The notes beneath the pieces are model-generated. The model did not search any database. It worked only from the letters and a program-made list of their open reading frames with translations, and had not been told where the DNA came from. Below are positions 23,801 to 32,961 of a stretch of 64,000 nt of DNA, in pieces. How positions within the stretch are numbered: the first letter of the stretch is position 1; each line of letters starts with the position of its first letter. The stretch covers positions 372,001 to 436,000 of the forward strand of contig JAHLKI010000013.1 of NCBI GenBank assembly GCA_025602905.1. The letters run 5' to 3'. The stretch is from Phlyctochytrium arcticum (taxonomy: Eukaryota; Chytridiomycota; Chytridiomycetes; Chytridiales; Chytridiaceae). The position numbers were made by a program, and so were the translations under genes.

Positions 23801-24521
23801 AGGTTGCCGCCGTGGCGGGTGTATCTATTTCCACACTTACTTCCAGTATCACCACACCCAAGACGGTCATCCTTCAAACGCATCTCACACATCTGCAAAA
23901 AACGTTTCGTTCCGTCGACTTTTTGACCACGTACCATTCGAAAGAGCACCGGTGGAATTTTTTTAAATACCGGCAATCCCAAAAGGCGTTGAGCGAAGTT
24001 GTCAGACGGGTTAAAGGCGATGACTTACAAAGGGAAATCCAGGGTTATTGTTGCGTTTGGCAATGGAAAATTTGGTGGTCGGAAAGGAAGTAGACGAGCT
24101 CCCCTGAAGAAAATCAAAAATCATCTTTCCACATATGTCACTTTGGTGCTGATAGATGAATATCGTACCTCGCGAGCATGTTCAGGCTGTTTGAAGGAAG
24201 AATGCTGGCAGGATGACGAGAGCCAGACACCACCGCCTGTACCAAGTGTCACCGATGATCCAGATGATGTTGAAGAGCTGAGATGGGAAGCCCTCGATGA
24301 AGACGACGACAACAATACAGCCAAGGATGACAAGCAGAAAGAATGGTAAGTCGGAAACACATGTCGCAAGGATTCCCAATTCTTCGACTGAAACACATCA
24401 CAACAGGGACGTCGAACCGATGTATCGATATATTTACAAAGGGAGCCGTGAAGCGATCTATGCCGTACGACATTGCCAAAAATGCTACACGACATGGAAC
24501 CGAGACACCAACGCCGAATAA
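20869..24521 (+). CDS. Fanzor1-type RNA-guided endonuclease (eukaryotic TnpB homologue)
   Basis: Predicted programmable DNA endonuclease of the Fanzor/TnpB group, guided by an RNA usually made next to the gene. Seven exons with GT-AG introns: 20869-21009, 21082-21279, 21348-21819, 21886-22901, 22963-23320, 23382-24345, 24407-24521; about 1,087 codons. Order: Cys/His-rich start, Pro/Ser/Arg-rich basic stretch (likely nuclear signal), Glu/Gln-rich linker, long helical region, WED-like block (RLWTLLPQP..RHMLLDTTTL), STDG, RuvC-I SIDPGESD (Asp at 23545), a RuvC-II region VIVAFGNGKFG, DEYRTS then zinc pair CSGC (24179-24190), an acidic insertion, second pair CQKC and RuvC-III WNRDTNA (Asp at 24504). 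Two problems: a 22-G run in exon 1 leaves exons 1 and 2 one base out of register, and one base must be skipped near 24010-24045. Catalytic motifs are otherwise intact. Confidence 0.82.
20946..20967 (+). repeat. 22-base poly-G tract in Fanzor exon 1
   Basis: Uninterrupted run of 22 G coding for polyglycine. The downstream exon-2 frame needs a different phase than this length gives, so the true length may differ by one or two bases (sequencing slip) or vary between cells. Confidence 0.9.
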
Positions 24522-24537
24522 CAGAATCGGCTAGCAC

Positions 24538-25552
24538 CACCAGATTGCACGTCTATTTTCAATTCAGTAATGCCAACGGCGAATGTCTACCCGGAATCTT
24601 CGTTGACGGTGTTGCCCTCGATGAGACAAGAGTGTATACGAACTGCGCAAAGCGGTGAAAAAGGCGTTCTCAAAAGCGTTGAAGAGAGTGGATCCCAGCA
24701 AGCTGCTCGTCCATGCCCACGCCAATAACGACGAATTAGACCCCAGTAAAGCCTTAATGGTGGGCCCAAAGGTTTCGACGTTAAGAGACGGATGGAACGC
24801 ACCCGCTGCTCCTTGTGATGCCGGAGCGAGGACCACCGGCAACGACTGGCAAGAGAGCATTTGTGAAGCGCTGCAATCTGGCTCTATGAGCTTTGTTATT
24901 ATAGCGTCGCACAATCCGTCTCTAACTTCTGTATAGTAAGTCTATCTTCTGATGAGACCCACCAAAATCACAATCGAAAGCGGAAGTGCGATGGGATGCT
25001 CTAAATAAAATCATCGGAGACAATGAGGATGCTGATGAAGCGAATTCGATAGGGTACTCCCTGACTTGGTTTCGAATGAGTGGGTTTATCAGAAGGAGAG
25101 TGTGCTCTCCACCCAACACTGACTTTGGAGCAACCTTAGAACCACCTGCATCAGACCTTGTGCACATACGGACGCATTTGGTGGAGTGGGCCAAGCAAAA
25201 TGACTGTACTTCAATGCTCGTATCTTGGCGTGTGTTTGTGTCTCTTTTCCTGGTGATTTGCAGATCTTGGCCGAAGGTACAAAATTCAAACGTTGATGAC
25301 AAGGTAATGTATTGTTGAATTTGAAACAAAGGACTTTCAACAAGGGCAAACACAAGTCCTTCTCGGATGTAAGGCAGTCGCTGACGTGGAAAACCGAGGG
25401 AGTGTTTATGGAATCGCTACAAACTATCTGACCTGGTTTTAACTGAAGAGCCACCACGGCAAAATCGAGACCGCACTTTCTTTGGATGATATGGGGCGCT
25501 ACCTAACCGGGGAATCAGTCGGCAAAATTGTTGAAAAAAATAGTACCTTGCT
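24538..25552 (+). pseudogene. Crinkler (CRN)-like effector/nuclease remnant
   Basis: Scattered frames in the same orientation resemble a crinkler protein: an N-terminal ubiquitin-like header (24541 to about 24910, with a frame break near 24635), a poorly conserved middle (24986-25320), and a C-terminal piece (about 25317-25500) with an E-x-K and following Q..L pattern like PD-(D/E)XK nuclease crinklers. Stops and at least three frame changes interrupt it and there is no start Met, so it cannot make a full protein. Crinklers are common in chytrids and oomycetes. It begins about 20 bases after the Fanzor stop. The family call rests on pattern, not on a search. Confidence 0.35.
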
Positions 25553-26281
25553 GTAAAGATGGAATCTTTGCAAGAGAGGAGCTCAGAGGTGGATTGTACA
25601 TTTGCCGGGTGCTTGCCCTCTCACAGAATGGATGTCCATCCATGTTAGTGTTATATGATAACATTACTTTCATTTGCATCCTTCAATTTAAAATAAAAAG
25701 CGGAATAGGGATTCCGACAGAATTTGAGGGTGCACCTATTGACGCGTGACAGACTGTGTACTATGCGACGACCAACCAATTTGGGCATGGATCACTGTGG
25801 ATTTTTTTAGTTTGCGCAAATAGAAGTTCCATGACCCTTTAAATGTAAGGGTCTTTCCAAACTGCAATAAGTATCATATTAAAACTATACTGGTCCCCGG
25901 CCCCACTTTTAGGCGCTATAGGGGCCGTGTCCGGTCGCCAGACATCTTTATAAATGACATGAACAATCCCAAGATAGCATCAATAGAAATGAGCGTTCAA
26001 TAGGAAATCCCACTATTTTCCCGGGCTGCAAAAGAAAGGTTCTGTTTGTTTGGAGAAAAGCCGCCGTTCGGCCCCACCCTGAACTCGCGTATGATGTGAT
26101 AAGAAGTTTCGAATATCTACACAAGTCCGCTCTGTGTCCCCTTTTGGTTTATCCAGCAAACGAAAGCTGCCTGACCGTCATAGCGCTTTAGTTTATATTT
26201 ATTAGCCGCCTTTTACCTGTTCGCAGCTACCACTTCTCCAGTCTCATTGCTCATTACTGCACTTTACAGCATCCATTCACA
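25553..26281. other. Intergenic region upstream of the seven-TM gene
   Basis: AT-rich, about 730 bases, no supported gene. A run of weak frames at 25528-25749 has no recognisable domain and may be the last of the crinkler remnant. Confidence 0.4.
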
Positions 26282-27524
26282 ATGAGCACACCAAAAATCG
26301 ACCTCGGGATGGCTTGCGTATTGGGTTTCCAGGGCATCATGAACGAATCGGGAATTCCAACGGATATGAGCGCAGCGATGGGATTCTGCGGAGGGGAAAT
26401 GCAACGTTTCGGAACTGCTGTGTCAAGGGAGATCTCCTATCCAGCTATGGTGACAGGATTATGCGTGCCATTCGTAGCAGCTGGACTTGTCCTCTCCATA
26501 ACGAGACTCTTTCGAATTGTCAATCCCCGAGCTATATTCTTGCTTGCCGGCAATGTGGGATCCTTGTTGATCTTGTCCATGATCATATACGCCTATCAGA
26601 TTGACGGTGTCAACTGGTTTGTGTCGGATAGTGTTGGGGTTGCGGGATTTCTTCTACTGCTGGTAAGCTTCTTGAATTGTAACGCCATTTCTGTCCCTGT
26701 ACTGATCTACGAATCCACAGCTTACCCTCCCATTAGCCGGCATCATCCGATTTACGGCAGTGATTGTAAATCGCCAACGACGGCAAATGGTACAATACAG
26801 TGTATCTGGAATGCTTTTGATTTGGACAGTTGTCGCCGGATACGTAGGCGGTAGCGAAATCCACAAGTCGACCGAGTCACCCGTCAAATTCACACCAATT
26901 TTCTATGGCCTTTGCTTCGTTCCCTTGGTCACCTACGCCAGTGCGGGTTTTATTTTCTTCTCCTACAACTTGTCTCGGCTCAAGGCGCAGACGGGCGAGA
27001 ATGTGCTGCATACTCTCAAAGTAGTAAACGACGGGATGATGGTTGCCGTCTTGATCCTGACTGTCATCCAGATGTGTGTTATGCTTCCTCTCCGCAGTAA
27101 GTTTCTGAGAGTCATTTTTGCTGATGACTTTTGCTTGATACTAAAATTTGGCGTAGCTACCTATTACAGTAACTCAGTAGCATGTCTCAATGTATCAGCA
27201 GCTCATTTAGTCGAAAACGTTTTCGAGTCCATCACGAATCTGGTCCGTGGACGAGCATTCTTTACCACCGGCAGTTCTGGTGGTGCAAACCGTTCGGGTC
27301 AAAACATCAATATGCCGATAATGGCGGCTGAGCGCACACCAAGCCGAGGAACAGGAGCGACCTTTAGCAATCAATCGAGTGGTTCTTTACGGGGTGGGAG
27401 TGCTAATCGGTCGGTAGAGTCCTTGGGCAAGTCACGGTTGGCAGATGACGGCCATCACAGAAGTGCCCATGGAAGAGCATATGGCAATCATCCCAACAAG
27501 CAACGCAGCGCTGATCGAGTATGA
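26282..27524 (+). CDS. Seven-transmembrane protein of unknown family
   Basis: Three exons: 26282-26662, 26721-27096, 27157-27524, joined at GTAAGC and GTAAGT donors; 374 aa. Seven hydrophobic segments are visible, near residues 57-76, 82-104, 112-138, 152-170, 190-212, 238-257 and 262-280. A short extracellular N-terminus (about 55 aa, two Cys) and a Ser/Gly/Arg-rich cytoplasmic tail of about 85 residues follow a receptor-like plan. I see no rhodopsin DRY or NPxxY, no retinal lysine, and no Ste2/Ste3 or cAMP-receptor signature. A sensory receptor is an inference from topology only. It lies just upstream of the PNS1-like gene on the same strand. Confidence 0.75.
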
Positions 27525-27853
27525 AGTGAAAAACAATGGGGCCAGAGATCCTACAAGCGTCGCATCTCCCAACTTGTAAAAAACGTGAAACCAACGCAGC
27601 GGGAAGACCATAAGCAACAGTCCTCAATTTTGCCCATTATACCTTTAGTTTGATTGAAATAGATGACTTTCTTGTACACATTTCTAGAAAAGGCTGATCG
27701 CGAGTGAGAAAGTGCCTTAGTGCCAAAATATATTTTGGGAAATTTGGCTGGTGACTCAATTGACGTGACAAAATCGAAATTCAAAATTGCAGCGGCTGCA
27801 GGCTTTCGCAGCTGCGTTGAACGTCTGTAGATTTCCAAAGCGCAGAAGCAAAT
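27525..27853 (+). repeat. Duplicated upstream region, first copy
   Basis: Intergenic sequence whose second half (from about 27580) is recognisably repeated at about 29870-30065: both contain a GGGAAGACCA motif, a TTTAGTTTGATTGA block, a CTTGTAC..CATTT block, GGGAAATTTGGCTG-like sequence and a GCAG..GCGTTGAA block before the ATG. It marks the left side of the transporter duplication. Confidence 0.6.
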
Positions 27854-29704
27854 ATGACAGTCGACAACAAAAAGTCTTATAACACTCAACATGCCTCGTC
27901 AGGCCTTGGCCCCGACGGCCTTCCGAATTACGACGCCGCTGCTGCCAGCAGTTCCGTCCACCAGCCTCTCTTAGGCCTTTCACCCCAGAACGGAAGTGAC
28001 GGCGGCCCGGCTTCTTACGACAGCAAGTTTGCACAAAACCCAAAATACCAAGACAAATGGGCCACGGCTCTATTTGTTGCCCAGTTTGTGGTGCTGGAAG
28101 CTCTGGCGATTGTCGGCTACCGCACGCCTTTAGAAGAGGGCGTGGATGTTCTGGAGGAGACAATGCCAATCGATGGGGAGGAGTTTCCCTTGAGCTCCTT
28201 CCTTTGGATTGTAGCCATTACGACTTTGTCAGGGTTCGGAATGACTGTTGCCTACTTTGCGGCTGTTGAAAAGTAAGCATCAAACAACCACGCGCGCCCC
28301 AATGTATAGTATTCTCATAAGCCTGTTCCTTCTTCCCAGGTGGCCCCGTCAGCTCATTAAAGTCTCCTTCTTTTTCAACACCGTCATTGCCCTCTTCCTT
28401 GGAATCATTTACTTGTTTTCAGGCTCCCTCATGGGCGGGCTTTTCTGTCTTTTCTATGCTGGGATTCATATTTTCATGTATTACGCCTACCGCTCGCGCA
28501 TTGAGTTTGCCAAGGTCATGTTGGAGCATGTCACGACGGTTATTAAGCGGTACCCAGGAACCATTGCTTCAGGCGTAATTGGGTTGCAAGTACAGACTGT
28601 CTTTGCGATTGTTTGGGCCGTGTCAGCTTTTGGAGCATACCGGCTGGTCATTGATTCAGAATCGCCAGTTGCAAAGGTAGTTTGCTCAAGGTTTCATTTG
28701 TTCTCTCTTCCAAAGTTGATGAAATTATTCGCAGTATACGATTATTGGCTTCCTCCTGTTTTCAATGTACTGGACGGGTGAAATCATCCGCAATACTGTA
28801 CACGTAACCGTTGCTGGAGGTATGTGTCTCCTGTTTGTTCCAACTACTCAAAAGTCAACTCACTTTGTATATTTTACAGTTTTTGCTACTTACTTCTTTA
28901 CTGGTGTGAGCAACTCAGACGGTTCCGTAACTGTTCCTGTTCGCAACCCAACACTCAAGGCTGCCAAACGTGCTCTGACTACAAGTTTCGGCTCAATCGC
29001 CTTTGGATCCCTCATTATTGCCCTTTTTCAAACAGTGCGAAGTTTACTTAGCATGGCCCGCCAACACGCTCGAGATGATCAAAACGCGTAAGACATTTTT
29101 CGCATTGACAAACAAATCTCGTTCCAAGTCATCTCACTCCACAATTTTTAGGATGCTGGTTTTGATTTTATCCTGCGCAGACTGTCTCCTCGCCGTTCTT
29201 GAAGGCTTTGCCGTCTTTATCAACAAATACGCGTATACCCAAGTTGCCATTTACGGCAAGGCCTACTGGCCCGCCGCCAAGGACACGTGGACTCTCATCA
29301 AAGCTCGTGGAATCGACCTCATCATTAACGACGATCTCACCTCCACCGTCATGTTTATGGGATCGCTTGTTGTTGGGCTCATCAACACCTTGTTTGCGTA
29401 CATTTACGTCAATCTGATGACCGGTCTCGGCGGGAACACGGCCTTTGTCGTTATCGTGTGCATGACGGCCTTCATGACGAGCTCGGTACAGTTTATGGTT
29501 ATGTCCGAGACCATCATCAGCGGTGTTGCTACTACCTTTGTGTGCTTGTAAGTTTATGTTTCCCATTCGTTCCTATTACAAAATCTGACCAATATCGCTT
29601 TTTACAGTGCTGAGGATCCGGCTGCTTTGGAACGCACAAAGCCGGACTTGTACCAGAAAATTCTCAACTCTTACCCCAACACACAAATCTACATGATGCC
29701 TTAG
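27854..29704 (+). CDS. PNS1: Choline transporter-like protein (PNS1/CTL/SLC44 family)
   Basis: Multi-pass plasma-membrane protein of the CTL/SLC44 family. Six exons: 27854-28272, 28340-28676, 28735-28819, 28880-29087, 29152-29547, 29608-29704; 513 aa, the usual size. A soluble Ala/Ser-rich N-terminal tail (about 65 aa) precedes about ten membrane segments. Family-like blocks include the long loop after the second helix, TVHVTVAG.FATYFF, the conserved NPTLKAAKRALTTSFGSIAFGS, and the C-terminal AEDP..LERTKPDLYQKI. Yeast Pns1 is not required for choline uptake, so the substrate is open. A degraded second copy follows directly (30066-31626). Confidence 0.92.
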
Positions 29705-30065
29705 GCTGTATGATCAAGCATTACGTGGCGGATGTTGACATACAAATGCGCTTTCATTCATATCATCGGTGTTGTGTGCCGAGTATTACTATGCTGCTAT
29801 GTGAAACATATTGTGACCCCAATACGCGCACTTTGTCAAGTCAATCTTTTGGACTTGGAAAAAATATGAAATCAAAGTGGGGAAGACCAAACGATTAGTT
29901 TGATTGAGATTGATCTAGTTTCTTGTACTCATTTGTAGAAGTTTGAAAAATTCGGTGGGAATTTGGCTGAATGACTCATTGTGTGACATATTAAACAGCG
30001 GAGTCGGATGTTGGCGCTTGCAGCCTGCGTTGAAGTTTTAAGATTTTTCCGGCTCAGAAGCATTT

Positions 30066-31626
30066 ATGACAGTCTCCAACAAAAAGTCTTATAACACCCA
30101 CCGAAAAGGATGGCAAGGGCAAGAATGTTCTGGAGGGGTTTCCCTTGAGCTCCTTCCTTTGGATTGTAGCAATTACAAATTTGTCTGGGCTCGGAATGAC
30201 TGTTGCCTATTTTACAGCAATTCCAAAGTAAGCATTCACATGCACCACGCGCCCTGATGTGGTATTCTCATGAGCCTGTTTTTCTTCCCAGGTGGCCTCG
30301 TCAGTTCTTTAAAACCTCTTGGTTTTTCATCTCTGTCGTAATGTTCGCCATTGGAATCCTTTTGTGGAATTCAGGCTTCCGCCACTTCATACTTTATTGG
30401 TGTCTCGCCTTTCCTGGATTTGCGCTCTGTGACTTTGTATACAATGCCTTCTTCCCCTCGCACGCTGAGTTTGCCACGGTCATGTTGAAGCATGTCGCGA
30501 CGGTCGGTTATCAAACAGTGTCCAGGAACTATTGCATCAGGCGTAATTGGGTTGCTGGTACAGACTGTCTTTGCGATTGTTTGGGCCGTGTCAGCTTTTG
30601 GAGTCTATCGACTGGTCATTGACTCCGAGTCGCCATATGTCAAGGTGTGCATGCAGGTGTGCGCCCAAGGTTTCTATTCGTTCTAGGTGACTGATGGATT
30701 TGCAGCTCATGGTATTACTTCTGTTTTTGTGTTCAATGCACTGGACGGGTGAAATTTTTCGTAACACTGTACACGTAACCGTTGCAGGAGGTGGTTGTCT
30801 TTCATTCGTTCAACTGTTCAAATGTCAACTAATATCCGATAGGACAGTTTTTGCTACTTACTTCTTTACTGGTGTGAACAACTCGGACGGGTCCGTACAT
30901 GTTCCTGTTCACAACCCGACCCTCAAGGCTGCCAAACGTGCTCTGACTACAAGTTTCGGCTCAATCGCTTTGGATTCCTCTTGCTTGCATTCTTCCAATG
31001 CGGGGGGGAACTTCCAACGTCAACTTATCGCACTTCAGCGGGATTTACGAGATAATCCAAGTCTGTAAGTCATTTTTGCATTGACACACAATCTCACTCA
31101 GTTTCACCCATCCGACTGATAGGGCGTCGTCTCTGTTGCTTCGCATCTCTCGCATCTATTCGTGCCCATGGTTGAAGGACGCACTTGTCATCTTTGTCCA
31201 CAAATACGCGTACTGCGATGTAGCCATCTACGGCAAAGCCTAATCGACCTCTTCCTCGCCAAAAATGCCATCCCCTTCACCCTATCTGCAGAATCTTTTG
31301 TTGGTGGACTCCTCATCGCTACTTTTACGTCATTCCGATGACCGACCTCGCTGACGACAAGCTGGTTGTCGCTCTCATGACCATCCTAACCCTATGGACG
31401 AGCTTCCTCCAATTCAGGGCCATGTTTGAGACTATTATCGGCGGACTTCACACTACCTTTGTGTGCTTGTAAGTTTTGCTCATCCGGCCCTTCTCGTCCA
31501 AAAAAATTCATTTATGCTTTGTTTTACAGTGCCGAGGATCCGGCAGTTTTGGAACCCACATACCCGGTCCTGTACGAGAAGATTATTAATGCTTGTCCTG
31601 ACATGCAAATCGACATGATGCGTTAG
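30066..31626 (+). pseudogene. Decayed tandem copy of the PNS1/CTL transporter
   Basis: Starts MTVSNKKSYNTH like the intact neighbour, but about 280 bases of exon 1 are missing and the frame is lost almost at once. Recognisable pieces follow in order: the GVSLELLPLDCS shadow, WPRQFFK after a CCCAG acceptor (30291), the SGVIGLLVQTVFAIVWAVSAFG block in a shifted frame (about 30540-30620), the TGEIFRNTVHVTVAG exon, the NPTLKAAKRALTTSFGS exon (about 30915-30970), and the final AEDPAVLEPTYPVLYEKI exon ending MMR at 31624-31626. Several splice sites survive, yet exon 5 is largely scrambled. A recent tandem duplication followed by neutral decay is the simplest reading. Confidence 0.85.
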
Positions 31627-32961
31627 GTCGTCTGATCAAGCTGTAAGTGAAGAATCCGACTGGCAGACCAAGTCCTGTCGGCGAAGCTCCCTTGATTTCT
31701 TTTTCCGGAAATGCAAATATACCGAACTTGTGCACGAAAACTCAGAGAACACTTGAAAAGCAATATAGCAAGATTATTGAGTGGAAGTGGTTGTGCCTAC
31801 ATATCTTCTTTTCGAAACTACGCGAACACCATCACCATACATTGCGCAGCATCCGGAGAAGGAGATCACTGAAGGCCGAAAGGAACTAAAAATCAAACTG
31901 GGCGCGGCGCTGGCGGGCCGCACTTGATAAGAGGACGTCAAGGAAAGGCTTCTTCCTCATGCCAGCTTGAGGCTAGCGCCATAGTAGATAAAAGAGGCGG
32001 TCCCATCGGCAAGTCGAATTGACGGTTCTTTGTCACCCAATTTGGCCTCTGACAAGGAAGATTCAGCTGCTGAGGACCCAGAAGGCCACGGTACAATGGA
32101 ATCTCGAGTACAGGTCAAGACGGAAGTTGCTGCGCAGCAAGCGCAGCTAACGGTAACCCCAAGAAGTTGTCAGAATAGTCAACTTGAAACGCCCGCAAGA
32201 TCTTCGGGAGGTTAGCTCTCAAAGGGCAGCCAGAAAAAGGTACTGTGGACTGATCTTTTCAAACAGATATAGCTGGAGGAGTGGACCAAGTGTGACACAA
32301 TACCTGCCACATAGAGAGGTACAAGCCGGCCATACCTGCCAAACGGAGGTCGGTCACGCTCGCAGTGTGGAGTGGTGTATTTGGGGAGCGGGAATCGGGA
32401 TATGCTCGTTCCTCAGAAATCATCAGAGCACAAGGTCCTGGAATGCAAAGGGTTGCGACAGGTTGCGATACCCATAATTCCCACGCGAACATTGATGGTT
32501 TAGCTAGTTACTGGAGGGATGAATGAACCTCATTCTGGAATTTAATCTACCAAGCCAAGGCTCCTGACATGTACAACCGCTTCTATCCATACCGTACGGA
32601 TTTTACCCCAACACCATATCGTCAAGTGAAAATGCCAATCTTTTCTGAAGGGTACTTCACGCAAAGAATTGTATTAAGAAGTAAGAAATAAATTTTCCCA
32701 AACTCACAGAGAAAAAAAGTTCACTGCCCGACGACGACACACAAAAATATGACAATGAACAAAAAGTTTAAAAAAAAAAGAAGAGAGATATGGAACGAAA
32801 CGGAAAAAAAATACAGGAATGGATGGGGCTGTGGTTTGGAGCCTCAAAAAAAAAGTACAAAGAAAGAAGAGGTGTGTCGTTTTGTTTTTGGTTTGGAGGT
32901 TACGGTAGATATGGGGGTTGGTAATGGTTCTTTTTAAGAATTGGTGTGTTGTGGGAAGCTG
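31627..32961. other. Intergenic region between PNS1 remnant and Atg1 3' end
   Basis: About 1.3 kb with no supported gene. The part at 32700-32870 is very A/purine-rich on this strand (T-rich on the Atg1 strand) and is probably Atg1 3'UTR. Confidence 0.45.

Noticed and set aside
20100..26000. Terminal inverted repeats of a Fanzor-bearing transposon
   Set aside because: I compared flanks by eye and saw only a short direct similarity (GTTCCATGA at about 20229 and 25827), which is too weak to call an element end.
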